Origin: Bacillota bacterium
GTDB taxonomy: Bacteria > Bacillota > Clostridia > Oscillospirales > Ruminococcaceae
NCBI GenBank assembly: GCA_023395695.1
Contig: JAEWYJ010000232.1
Coordinates: forward strand, 1 to 6,406
DNA: 6,406 nucleotides
Reading direction: 5' to 3'
Part shown: piece by piece, positions 1-5,876 of the stretch
How the letters are laid out: the number at the start of each line of letters is the position of its first letter
Position numbering within the stretch: position 1 is the stretch's first letter
Notes under the pieces: generated by a model
Database searches by the model: none
What the model saw: only the letters and a program-made list of their open reading frames with translations
Told to the model about the DNA's origin: nothing
Position numbers and translations under genes: made by a program

Positions 1-35
1 GCCATATGTAGCGCACGCATCGCAATTTGGCTCTC

Positions 36-81
36 AAAATCAAACAGGCAGACGCCGCAAAGCGTCTGCCTGTTTGATTTT
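36..81 (-). terminator. Rho-independent terminator of htpG
   Basis: A perfect inverted repeat: 20-base arms at 36-55 and 62-81 around a 6-base loop. It begins 10 bases past the htpG stop codon. On the minus strand the stem ends in TTTT before GAG, so the U-run is short, but the stem is long and its core (GGCAGACGC) is GC-rich. The symmetrical A/T ends mean it could also stop transcripts arriving on the plus strand. Positions 1-35 hold nothing I recognise. Confidence 0.85.
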
Positions 82-91
82 AACCTGCTTT

Positions 92-1981
92 TTATTGCAT
101 CAGTTCGCAAACAGCGTTTGAAAACCGAACCGGATCTTCTATCGGTAGCCCTTCTATCAGCAGCGCCTGATCGTAAAGCAGCTGCGCGTAGGTGGTCAGC
201 TTCTCTTTCTCGTCAGGCCACAACGCTACAAGCTTTTCAAACATCGGATGCCCACCGTTTAGTTCCAGCACCCGCTCGGCCTTCACCTTCTGACTGCCCG
301 GCATATCGTTAAGCACCTTTTCCATCTCAATAGAAACGGCGCCCTTGGCCGACAGGCAGACCGGGTGGCTCTTTAGGCGGGAGGACAGGCACACCTGCGT
401 CACCTTGTCACCCAGCGATTCCTTGAGGAAGTCAAACAACGGCTTGTTGTCGGTTTCCTTCTGAATTTGCTCAGCCTTTTCTTCCTCGCTTTCCAAGCCA
501 AGGTCGCCGGAAGAGATCGAGCGCAGCTCCTTTTCCTCAACGGTATGCAGCACCTGCATGAGGAATTCGTCAACATGCTCGGTCAGGCACAATAGATCGT
601 ACCCCTTGTCCTTGAGCAGCTCAGCCTGCGGCAGCTTCGAGAGCTTCTCAAAACTGTCGCCCGCTGCATAATAAACGTACTTTTGTGCCTCCGGCATAGC
701 GTCGACATATTCCTTAAAGGTCACAAGCTTGCCGTCAGAAGCTCTGCGGAATAACACCAGTTCCTCCAGCTGCTCACGGTTCGCGCCAAATGCCTGATAA
801 ATGCCGAATTTAATAGTCAGGCCAAAAGTATTCCAGAATTTTTCATAGTCCTCACGGCTCTTGTCTCGCATATCGGTCAGCTCATTTTTAATGCGCTTCT
901 CAAGCGCGTTGCGAATCAACGTAAGCTGCCGGTTATGCTGAAGCATCTCGCGCGAGATATTCAGCGAAAGATCCTCGCTGTCCACAAGGCCCTTGACAAA
1001 TCCAAAATATTCCGGCAGCAGGTCGGAGCAGCGCTCCATAATCATAACCCCGCTTGAATAGAGCTGAAGGCCCCGCTCAAACTCCTTGGAATAGTAATTG
1101 TAATCGGCCTTGGCCGGAATGTAAAGCAGTGCCTGATACTCGGTCGTGCCTTCGGCCTTTTGATGAATAATCCGCAGCGGGTCGGAGTAGTCGTAGAACT
1201 TTTCCTTATAAAAGGATTTGTACGCCTCATCGGTAACATCTTTTTTATTCTTTTTCCAGAGCGGCACCATGCTGTTGAGCGTCGTTGTCTCAACAACCGT
1301 CTCGGTCTCGTGCGAATCCTCGGGTGCGTCTGCCTTGGGTCGCTGGCGCTCCATGTCCATGCGGATTGGATAACGGATATAATCCGAATATTTTTTGATA
1401 ATGGAGGAAATGCGATGTTGCTCTAAGAACTCGGAATAATCCTCGTGCTCAGTGTCAGATTTAAGATACAGCGTAATTTCGGTGCCGGGCTCAGGCTTTT
1501 GGGCTTCGGTAATCGTGTAGCCGTCGCCGCCCTGCGACTCCCAGCAGTAGGCCTCGTCCGAGCCGAAGGCACGGCTGAGAACAGTAACCCTGTCGGCCAC
1601 CATAAACGCCGAATAAAAGCCAACGCCGAACTGTCCGATAATATCGATCTCGTCGTTGAGCTCGTTCTGCCTGACAAACTCGCCCGATCCGCTATGCGCA
1701 ATGGTGCCAAGGTTTTGATCCAACTCATCCTTTGTCATGCCGATGCCGTTGTCGCAAATTCTGATTTGGCGGGCCTCTTTATCAAGTGCCAGCCTGATTT
1801 CAAAGTCCGACCGCCCCTTGCCAACCGACTGGTCGGTCAGCGACCGGAAATAAAGCTTATCAATGGCATCACTGGCATTGGATATCAGCTCTCTTAAAAA
1901 GATCTCTTTGTTCGTGTAAATGGAATTTACCATCAGGTCCAAAATACGTTTGGATTCTGTCTTGAATTGCTTTTTAGACAC
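92..1981 (-). CDS. htpG: Molecular chaperone HtpG (Hsp90 family)
   Basis: Cytosolic ATP-dependent chaperone, 629 residues, matching the usual bacterial length (about 625). The N-terminal GHKL ATPase domain is intact: FLRELISNASDAIDKL at 28-43 with the presumed catalytic Glu31 and Mg-binding Asn35, DNGIGMT at 77-83, GTIAHSGSGEF at 92-102, the glycine-rich lid IGQFGVGFYSAFMVADR at 115-131, and GTEITL at 166-171. The middle domain has NISREMLQ at 341-348, whose Arg344 corresponds to the arginine that contacts the ATP gamma-phosphate. The C-terminal dimerisation region runs to the end and lacks the MEEVD tail of eukaryotic Hsp90, as expected in bacteria. The start is GTG: an in-frame TGA lies two codons upstream, and AGGAGG sits 9 bases before it. 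The gene is monocistronic, preceded by a CIRCE operator and followed by a terminator. No frameshift or missing key residue is seen. Confidence 0.98.
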   Translation of the reverse strand: MSKKQFKTESKRILDLMVNSIYTNKEIFLRELISNASDAIDKLYFRSLTDQSVGKGRSDFEIRLALDKEARQIRICDNGIGMTKDELDQNLGTIAHSGSGEFVRQNELNDEIDIIGQFGVGFYSAFMVADRVTVLSRAFGSDEAYCWESQGGDGYTITEAQKPEPGTEITLYLKSDTEHEDYSEFLEQHRISSIIKKYSDYIRYPIRMDMERQRPKADAPEDSHETETVVETTTLNSMVPLWKKNKKDVTDEAYKSFYKEKFYDYSDPLRIIHQKAEGTTEYQALLYIPAKADYNYYSKEFERGLQLYSSGVMIMERCSDLLPEYFGFVKGLVDSEDLSLNISREMLQHNRQLTLIRNALEKRIKNELTDMRDKSREDYEKFWNTFGLTIKFGIYQAFGANREQLEELVLFRRASDGKLVTFKEYVDAMPEAQKYVYYAAGDSFEKLSKLPQAELLKDKGYDLLCLTEHVDEFLMQVLHTVEEKELRSISSGDLGLESEEEKAEQIQKETDNKPLFDFLKESLGDKVTQVCLSSRLKSHPVCLSAKGAVSIEMEKVLNDMPGSQKVKAERVLELNGGHPMFEKLVALWPDEKEKLTTYAQLLYDQALLIEGLPIEDPVRFSNAVCELMQ

Positions 1982-1990
1982 AGCTCAATG

Positions 1991-1996
1991 CCTCCT
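1991..1996 (-). promoter_or_regulatory. Ribosome binding site fixing the GTG start of htpG
   Basis: On the minus strand AGGAGG stands 9 bases before GTG at 1981-1979. The frame reads CAT TGA GCT GTG, so the TGA excludes any longer start. The first in-frame ATG is much further in, beyond the conserved N-terminus, so GTG is the only plausible start. Confidence 0.9.
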
Positions 1997-2005
1997 GTTT
2001 ACGTC

Positions 2006-2044
2006 AGTTTATTAGCACTCATTATAAAAGAGTGCTAATAAACT
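2006..2044 (-). promoter_or_regulatory. CIRCE operator (HrcA binding site) of htpG
   Basis: The core is the exact consensus: TTAGCACTC at 2012-2020, nine spacer bases, and GAGTGCTAA at 2030-2038. Symmetry continues beyond the usual 9 bases, giving 15-base perfect arms (2006-2020 and 2030-2044). CIRCE is bound by the heat-shock repressor HrcA, which normally controls groESL and hrcA-grpE-dnaK. Here it lies just upstream of the htpG ribosome binding site and overlaps the predicted -10 element and start point, so HrcA would block initiation until heat or misfolded protein ties up GroEL. The hrcA gene is not in the window. Confidence 0.96.
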
Positions 2045-2070
2045 ATACAATATCCGGTGTTAAAAATCAA
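2042..2070 (-). promoter_or_regulatory. Predicted sigma-A promoter of htpG
   Basis: On the minus strand TTGATT (2065-2070) is followed after exactly 17 bases by TATAGT (2042-2047). That puts the start of transcription near 2035, inside the CIRCE. A second possible -10, TATAAT at 2021-2026, lies in the CIRCE spacer, with a weaker TTGTAT 18 bases upstream. Either choice leaves the operator overlapping the promoter or the first transcribed bases. Motif matching only; the start point is not proven. Confidence 0.65.
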
Positions 2071-2096
2071 GAGTAAAATCGTTAAGAAATAATGAA

Positions 2097-2120
2097 GCGG
2101 CACCCATTTCCCGGCGCCGC
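2097..2120. repeat. Short hairpin, GCGGC/GCCGC arms
   Basis: GCGGC at 2097-2101 pairs with GCCGC at 2116-2120 around a 14-base loop that includes the palindrome GGCGCC (2113-2118). It is weak alone. It is listed because it is the first of several back-to-back hairpins between the htpG promoter and the end of the permease gene. Confidence 0.4.
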
Positions 2121-2175
2121 AGCTTGTCGAAAAAGTCCTACGCGACGCTACACGTTGGCTTTTTACGCCAAGCTG
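2120..2175. repeat. 56-base imperfect inverted repeat
   Basis: CAGCTTG at 2120-2126 pairs with CAAGCTG at 2169-2175. Inside, AAAAAG pairs with CTTTTT, then CC with GG and ACG with CGT, separated by single mismatches and bulges. About 22 base pairs form in all, closing on a small loop. It carries no terminator-type U-run, so it is either a structured RNA segment or a palindromic repeat unit. No known RNA family is recognised. Confidence 0.65.
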
Positions 2176-2205
2176 AATAAAATGGGCAGGTGTTCCCGTT
2201 TTATT
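2176..2205. repeat. Inverted repeat AATAAAA(T)GGG / CCC(G)TTTTATT
   Basis: Eleven-base arms at 2176-2186 and 2195-2205 flank an 8-base loop and directly abut the previous repeat. The single non-Watson-Crick position is T opposite G, which pairs as U-G in a plus-strand RNA but is an A-C mismatch in a minus-strand RNA. The plus-strand form ends in TTTTATT and resembles a weak terminator, although no plus-strand gene precedes it. Confidence 0.5.
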
Positions 2206-2215
2206 GCCCACGGGC

Positions 2216-2229
2216 GAGCCATCCGGCTT
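2216..2229. repeat. Small GAGCC/GGCTT hairpin
   Basis: GAGCC at 2216-2220 and GGCTT at 2225-2229 pair around ATCC: four Watson-Crick pairs and one G-U pair in plus-strand RNA. The neighbouring GCCCACGGGC (2206-2215) is also self-complementary but leaves too short a loop. Both belong to the hairpin cluster. Confidence 0.3.
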
Positions 2230-2236
2230 CAACGCG

Positions 2237-2263
2237 AAAGCGGGGGTTCACCGCCCCCGCTTT
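2237..2263 (-). terminator. Probable terminator of the permease gene, possibly bidirectional
   Basis: Arms AAAGCGGGGG (2237-2246) and CCCCCGCTTT (2254-2263) form a 10-bp, very GC-rich stem with a 7-base loop, about 90 bases past the permease stop codon. On the minus strand only CTTTCG follows the stem; on the plus strand TTTT follows. It is the best terminator candidate between the permease and htpG, but its U-runs are short in both directions. Confidence 0.55.
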
Positions 2264-2308
2264 TCACATGGTTTCCCCATTGCTTATCTTTGCCAAATTC
2301 ATTTTTTT

Positions 2309-2341
2309 GACAGTCTTCGATACCGTTTTTGGGGTACTGTC
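2309..2341. repeat. Two-part inverted repeat just past the permease stop
   Basis: The outer arms GACAGT (2309-2314) and ACTGTC (2336-2341) enclose an inner pair, TACC and GGTA, separated by 8 bases. It starts 10 bases after the permease stop codon. Read on the minus strand it is followed by seven A residues rather than U residues, so it is not a standard terminator. It might stabilise the permease mRNA 3' end. Confidence 0.4.
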
Positions 2342-2350
2342 TGCTACTTG

Positions 2351-3709
2351 CTACTTTGTCGGGCGCTTATTGGTGTTCATATAAGCTGCGCCGACGAGAG
2401 AAATGGCTACGAATATGATAAAGTAATAAAAAACAGCCATCCGGTGTGCAAAGCAAGCTGCAATCACCATGAAGATGCACCCGCAGATTGCCAGCAGCGG
2501 TGCGATAACGCGCTTGCCGAACGACAGTGTGCTGTCCTTGGTCATATGCCAGAAAATAGGAATATAGGCCGCGTAGAGGGTCACAATCGGCAGTTCGGAG
2601 GTATCAAAGCAAAAAGGACCAAACCAAGGCGCAGTCAGATTTGCACCATAAAAATACATCAGCCAGAAGCCTGCAAATAACAGGCCGATAACGCTGGAAT
2701 TTGTGGGCATATTTGAGACCGGATCCACCTGCTTGAACAGCTCAGGCATCGGGCCTTCGCCGCGTGCCGCAAGCGCGTAAAAGCCGCGTGTACAGCCCAT
2801 CATCAATCCATTGAGGGTACCCAGGCAGGATATAACAATAAAAATAAACAATGCGCCGGCCCCAACATTTGAAAATACCGCCTGAAATGCCAGTTTAGCA
2901 CCCGTTTCACCGCCGGCCATCATCACCTCATTGCTCACACCGCCGGCCAGACCAACGTAGTAGCAGATATATACCGCACCAACAATCAACGTACCGATAA
3001 TAAGCGCCAATGGCAGGTTTTTCTTTGCATCCTTTAGCTCGGCATTAATCGTAGTCGCAATAATCCAGCCTTCATAAGCAAATGCGGTCGCTACCACTGC
3101 TGTAAACAGCGCGTTGCCGGTACTGACCGGGGTAACGACAGTTGTAAAGTTCTGTATTGTCATGCCGTTGCGCAGGCCGACAATGGTGCCGACCACCGCC
3201 ATAAGCGTTAAGGGAATCAGCTTGATGACAGTTGTGGAAACCTGAAATTTGCCTGCCAGCACAGGGGAAAGCGCATTCATTGAAAATGCCGCCACCAAAA
3301 AGAACATGCTGATAACCATACATTGCGGGCCGACAATATCAAAACCTATAATAACGCATAAATACCGGGCACTGACCCACGCCAGAACGCTGGTAATGCA
3401 GGGGTAATAAATGGTCGCCATAAACCAGCCCAGCATATAGCCATATTTTCTGCCGCAGGCGACCTCCGCATAGTCAACGACACCGCTGACAAACGCATGC
3501 TTCGTCGCCATAATTGAAAACGCATAGGCGCACACCACCATGATAGCGCCGCCAATAATCCACGCCAAAATGCCCAACGGCAAATTGCCGCCGGTAGCCA
3601 ACAGAATTTTTTCCGCCTTAAAAAATACGCCGCTGCCAATGACAATGCCCACCACCATTGCAATTGCGGTCGGCAAGCCATATTTAACGGCTAGCTTGTG
3701 ATCTTCCAT
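2351..3709 (-). CDS. APC-superfamily amino acid permease
   Basis: Inner-membrane secondary transporter of 452 residues, the usual size for a 12-helix amino acid-polyamine-organocation carrier. The first helix has the substrate-binding glycine motif GIVIGSG at 21-27. The sixth-helix region reads FAYEGW at 210-215, followed by the cytoplasmic ELKDAKKNLP at 224-233, the family's N-E-x-K-N-P-x-x-x-P-type signature. Many hydrophobic helices follow and a short basic tail (NKRPTK) ends the protein. Layout resembles the L-type and serine/threonine exchanger (SteT-like) branch, but the substrate cannot be read from sequence; uptake or exchange of a neutral amino acid is an inference. ATG start with AGGAGG 7 bases upstream. 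Its own promoter and flanking non-coding gaps suggest a single-gene unit with no metabolic neighbour to name the substrate. Confidence 0.92.
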   Translation of the reverse strand: MEDHKLAVKYGLPTAIAMVVGIVIGSGVFFKAEKILLATGGNLPLGILAWIIGGAIMVVCAYAFSIMATKHAFVSGVVDYAEVACGRKYGYMLGWFMATIYYPCITSVLAWVSARYLCVIIGFDIVGPQCMVISMFFLVAAFSMNALSPVLAGKFQVSTTVIKLIPLTLMAVVGTIVGLRNGMTIQNFTTVVTPVSTGNALFTAVVATAFAYEGWIIATTINAELKDAKKNLPLALIIGTLIVGAVYICYYVGLAGGVSNEVMMAGGETGAKLAFQAVFSNVGAGALFIFIVISCLGTLNGLMMGCTRGFYALAARGEGPMPELFKQVDPVSNMPTNSSVIGLLFAGFWLMYFYGANLTAPWFGPFCFDTSELPIVTLYAAYIPIFWHMTKDSTLSFGKRVIAPLLAICGCIFMVIAACFAHRMAVFYYFIIFVAISLVGAAYMNTNKRPTK

Positions 3710-3716
3710 AATTTAT

Positions 3717-3781
3717 CCTCCTATTTAGTAAAGCAGTCCGCACATCTTTTAAAGTCTATCTTAAAGTTTGTTAACAGTCAA
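3717..3781 (-). promoter_or_regulatory. Predicted promoter and ribosome binding site of the permease
   Basis: On the minus strand TTGACT (3776-3781) is followed after 17 bases by TAGACT (3753-3758), then a leader of about 40 bases and AGGAGG (3717-3722), which sits 7 bases before the ATG. The -35 matches consensus at 5 of 6 positions and the -10 at 4 of 6. The leader is too short for a riboswitch and I see no attenuator in it. Confidence 0.65.
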
Positions 3782-4008
3782 TAAATAAAAAAGACAAATA
3801 TCGGCGTTTAATTTATCAGATATGTTAGTATGCTTTTGCGATGATTAAATCTTGCAATTTCAGCCTCTATCGGGAAATATACAGCAAATCAATGTCAGCA
3901 ACTTTGCTCCAGGACACTGAGTAATTATCTCTGCAAGGGTACATCTTTTGCACAAAAAATCGCGTTATATGCCTCCAACACTCTAGTTTCTGCGTGGTTT
4001 ACCATTAA
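3782..4008. other. Intergenic stretch with nothing recognised
   Basis: This stretch lies between the permease promoter and the MATE-gene terminator. It is AT-rich, with no convincing ORF on either strand, no strong hairpin and no riboswitch I recognise. The longest small ORF, a 27-codon frame on the plus strand at 3841-3924, has no ribosome binding site. It may hold upstream control sites for the permease, or be decayed sequence. Confidence 0.5.
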
Positions 4009-4036
4009 AAAAGATCAGCCGGCAGACTGATCTTTT
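4009..4036 (-). terminator. Rho-independent terminator of the MATE gene
   Basis: The arms AAAAGATCAG (4009-4018) and CTGATCTTTT (4027-4036) pair perfectly around an 8-base loop. On the minus strand the stem runs into TTTTTT before AATGG, a good U-run. It stands about 65 bases past the stop codon of the MATE transporter. Confidence 0.88.
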
Positions 4037-4101
4037 ATGAGAATAGTGACTAAAGAAAGTGAGATGCACAAGCCCCAGCAATTAATTTGGCCGGTACAAG
4101 G

Positions 4102-5427
4102 CTATGCCCATCGCCGACGCAACCGCATCCAAATACCAAGTCCTACTATATCCGCCAGCAGCCATCCAATCGGAATAGCCCAAAAAATCATCGTAAAGCC
4201 AAGCGCTGGCGCCAACAGATAGGCCAGCAGCACTCTGGTGCCCAAGGACACCACCGTCAGCACAATAGACACGCTCGCATACCCCAGGCCCCGGTAAAAT
4301 CCATAAAAAAGGAATAAAAATCCGATCAGGACATAAAATGCGCCTTCAATGCGCAGATAGTGGACGCCGATGGCGATGACCTCAAGGTCTCCGGCCTTTA
4401 CAAAGAGGCCGATTAGCGGTTTTGCAAAAAAAACGACCATCAGCGACACTGCAAGCGCAAAAATACCGGAAATTAGCGCGGCGGTTTTTAGCCCCTGACG
4501 TACCCGCTTCCAATTGCCTGCACCGGCGTTCTGCGCCGTATAAGTGCTCAAGGCATTCCCAAAATCTTGAACCGGCATATAAGCAAAAGCGTCAATCTTT
4601 ACCCCGGCAGCAAATGCCGCCATAAGTGCGGCGCCAAAGGTATTGACCAGACTCTGAATCATCACTATGCCAAAATTCATCACCGATTGTTGCAGGCTGG
4701 TAAGAATGGCAAATCGGCTCATAGACCGAAAAAGCACAGCGTCAAAAACGGCATCCTCACGTTTAAATTGCAGAAATCTGACCCTATGAGCGGCAAAGCC
4801 GGCACATGCAATACCCGACACCGCCTGCGCGATGACAGTAGCGATAGCGACGCCCAAAACCGCCATACCAGCTCGCACTACAAACAATAAGTCAAGCGCA
4901 ATATTGATACCGCAGGCCAATAGCAGAAAGTAGAGAGGCGTTTTGGAATCTCCAAGGGAGCGCAGTAAATTGGCAGATAAATTGTAAAGAGAGACAAACA
5001 GCAGGCCTGCGAAAATGCAACGCAGATAATCGGTCGAATACTGAACCATTTCCGCCGGAATTTTATATAAGCGGATGATATGGCTTGTACAAACAAAAGC
5101 AGTCAGAGATAGAAAAACAGTAATAGCCAAAATAAAAATTGAAGCCAAAATGACAGCTGTTTTCAGTCGCTTATAGTCCTTGGCGCCGTAAAGCTGAGAA
5201 AACAGCACCGAAGCACCCATAGCTAAGCCCAAAATAATAGAGTTTATCAGCACTACGATGGCAAAGCAGGAGCCAACGGCCGCCAGCGCCTCTCGGCCAA
5301 CAAATTTCCCAACAATAATAGTATCGACCACATTGTATAGCTGCTGAAACAGGTTCCCCGCAAACATTGGCAGGGTAAATGCAAGCATCAGCTTCATGGG
5401 GGAACCGCTGGTCATATCTTTAATCAT
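4102..5427 (-). CDS. MATE-family multidrug efflux transporter
   Basis: Inner-membrane antiporter of 441 residues, the usual size for a 12-helix MATE protein (MatE domain twice). Family members expel cationic drugs, dyes or metabolites in exchange for Na+ or H+. The first helix carries the hallmark LPMFAGNLFQQLYNVVDTII (19-38), continuing VGKFVGREALAAVG to residue 52, with Pro20 and Asp35; LGLAMGASVLFSQLYGAKD at 66-84 is the conserved helix 2 loop. An equivalent segment opens the second half (near LTSLQQSVMNFGIVMIQSLV). It ends in a basic tail. It most resembles the NorM/MepA/DinF type found in Firmicutes, but substrate and coupling ion are not deducible. The ATG at 5427 is preceded by only a weak AAGG 7 bases upstream; a second ATG at codon 5 has no site of its own. 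It lies 81 bases downstream of tRNA-Trp on the same strand. Confidence 0.95.
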   Translation of the reverse strand: MIKDMTSGSPMKLMLAFTLPMFAGNLFQQLYNVVDTIIVGKFVGREALAAVGSCFAIVVLINSIILGLAMGASVLFSQLYGAKDYKRLKTAVILASIFILAITVFLSLTAFVCTSHIIRLYKIPAEMVQYSTDYLRCIFAGLLFVSLYNLSANLLRSLGDSKTPLYFLLLACGINIALDLLFVVRAGMAVLGVAIATVIAQAVSGIACAGFAAHRVRFLQFKREDAVFDAVLFRSMSRFAILTSLQQSVMNFGIVMIQSLVNTFGAALMAAFAAGVKIDAFAYMPVQDFGNALSTYTAQNAGAGNWKRVRQGLKTAALISGIFALAVSLMVVFFAKPLIGLFVKAGDLEVIAIGVHYLRIEGAFYVLIGFLFLFYGFYRGLGYASVSIVLTVVSLGTRVLLAYLLAPALGFTMIFWAIPIGWLLADIVGLGIWMRLRRRWA

Positions 5428-5449
5428 CTTTAAACCTTATTGCCTCACA

Positions 5450-5484
5450 TTTAATTCTATAATTAAACCCGCAAACCGACTTAA
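5450..5484 (-). promoter_or_regulatory. Possible promoter and palindromic operator of the MATE gene
   Basis: A perfect 7-base-arm palindrome, TTTAATT (5450-5456) and AATTAAA (5461-5467) around 4 bases, lies 23 bases before the MATE start. On the minus strand it contains TATAGA (5456-5461), a fair -10, with a poor TTAAGT 17 bases upstream (5479-5484) inside the loop of the rRNA terminator. A repressor such as a MarR or TetR protein could bind here, but no such gene is in the window. The palindrome could also be chance in AT-rich DNA. Confidence 0.35.
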
Positions 5485-5501
5485 CAAGACGGTCTGCGGG
5501 T
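5467..5501 (-). terminator. Terminator of the rRNA-tRNA operon
   Basis: The arms at 5467-5478 and 5490-5501 pair over 12 positions around an 11-base loop. In minus-strand RNA all 12 pair (ACCCGCAGACCG with CGGTTTGCGGGT, one G-U); in plus-strand RNA one is an A-C mismatch, which supports a minus-strand role. The stem is followed by TTTAATTATAG, a U-rich but interrupted tail. It starts 7 bases after the tRNA-Trp CCA end. Confidence 0.8.
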
Positions 5502-5508
5502 CTAAATC

Positions 5509-5584
5509 TGGCAGGGGCAGAAGGGCTCGAACCCTCGGCACGCGGTTTTGGAGACCGCTGCTCTACCAACTGAGCTATGCCCCT
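5509..5584 (-). tRNA. trnW: tRNA-Trp (anticodon CCA)
   Basis: This gene is 76 bases long including an encoded CCA. The acceptor stem is AGGGGCA/TGCCCCT, perfectly paired, with discriminator G. The anticodon stem GCGGT/ACCGC closes the loop CTCCAAA, giving anticodon CCA for UGG codons. The T-loop is TTCGAGC. It is the last gene of the rRNA-tRNA cluster. Confidence 0.97.
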
Positions 5585-5635
5585 ACATTCAAGAAGATAT
5601 GTAATTTAAAGAAACTGCGTTCCATCAAAACAATA

Positions 5636-5712
5636 TGGTGGGCCTTCAGGGACTCGAACCCCGGACCAACCGGTTATGAGCCGGCCGCTCTGACCAACTG
5701 AGCTAAAGGCCC
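5636..5712 (-). tRNA. tRNA with CAT anticodon, probably tRNA-Ile2
   Basis: This gene is 77 bases long with an encoded CCA. Acceptor stem GGGCCTT/AAGGCCC, discriminator A, anticodon loop CTCATAA. It is not the initiator: position 1 is paired and the anticodon stem lacks three G-C pairs. The loop CTCATAA and the GGNCCTTTAGCTCAGTTGGT-like 5' half match known Bacillota tRNA-Ile2, whose C34 is converted to lysidine by TilS so that it reads AUA. Elongator tRNA-Met is the alternative, since sequence alone does not settle a CAT anticodon. Confidence 0.93.
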
Positions 5713-5718
5713 TTGTAG

Positions 5719-5757
5719 TACAATATGCTGCCAGATTAAAACTGACAGCATATTGTA
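5719..5757 (-). other. Spacer stem-loop between tRNA-Asn and tRNA-Ile2
   Basis: TACAATATGCTG (5719-5730) and its exact complement (5746-5757) form 12 base pairs. In minus-strand RNA the stem extends through one U-G pair and CAG/CTG to 16 pairs with a 7-base loop, UUUUAAU. No U-run follows, so it is more likely a processing or protection hairpin than a terminator. Confidence 0.7.
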
Positions 5758-5759
5758 GT

Positions 5760-5835
5760 TGGCTCCCCAAGTTGGACTCGAACCAACGACCCTGCGGTTA
5801 ACAGCCGCATGCTCTACCGACTGAGCTATTGAGGA
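5760..5835 (-). tRNA. trnN: tRNA-Asn (anticodon GTT)
   Basis: This gene is 76 bases long with an encoded CCA. The acceptor stem TCCTCAA/TTGGGGA includes one U-G pair and the discriminator is G. The anticodon loop is CTGTTAA, closed by GCGG-type pairs, so the anticodon is GTT (AAC and AAU codons). It is the first tRNA after 5S in the transcript. Confidence 0.96.
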
Positions 5836-5840
5836 ATATC

Positions 5841-5870
5841 TACAGGATTAAATTTCACTTCAATCCTGTA
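5841..5870 (-). other. Spacer stem-loop between 5S rRNA and tRNA-Asn
   Basis: TACAGGATT (5841-5849) pairs with AATCCTGTA (5862-5870). In minus-strand RNA a G-U pair and two A-U pairs extend it to 12 pairs with loop GUGAAA. It starts about 7 bases past the 5S 3' end, where it could guide nuclease processing. No U-run follows. Confidence 0.65.
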
Positions 5871-5876
5871 CAAAAT

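Noticed and set aside
118..1897. Plus-strand ORFs opposite htpG (for example 1160-1426 and 1445-1897) and minus-strand ORFs in another frame (1042-1296, 1423-1728)
   Set aside because: They lie inside the intact htpG reading frame, have no ribosome binding sites or recognisable domains, and look like by-products of htpG codon use.
2021..2050. TATAAT in the CIRCE spacer as the main htpG promoter
   Set aside because: The -10 is perfect, but its -35 (TTGTAT, 18-base spacing) is poorer than TTGATT-17-TATAGT just upstream. Kept only as an alternative.
2035..2232. 65-codon minus-strand ORF between the permease and htpG
   Set aside because: It runs through the hairpin cluster, the htpG promoter and the CIRCE, and has no convincing ribosome binding site or family resemblance.
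2092..2680. Plus-strand ORFs across the hairpin region and the 3' end of the permease gene
   Set aside because: They cross inverted repeats and the antisense of the permease, and show no protein-like composition or start signal.
3072..3681. Alternate-frame minus-strand ORFs inside the permease gene
   Set aside because: Frame shadows: Cys-, Trp- and Arg-rich sequence with no domain, inside a well-supported membrane protein.
3841..3924. A 27-codon plus-strand frame in the permease-MATE gap
   Set aside because: No ribosome binding site, no recognisable peptide class, and opposite strand to everything else; length is within chance.
4037..5096. ORFs overlapping the MATE gene in other frames, such as 4567-4890 plus and 4878-5096 minus
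   Set aside because: They lie inside the MATE frame and lack start signals and hydrophobic or domain patterns.
5719..5870. Spacer hairpins as internal terminators
   Set aside because: No U-run follows either stem on the minus strand, and intact tRNA genes lie downstream.
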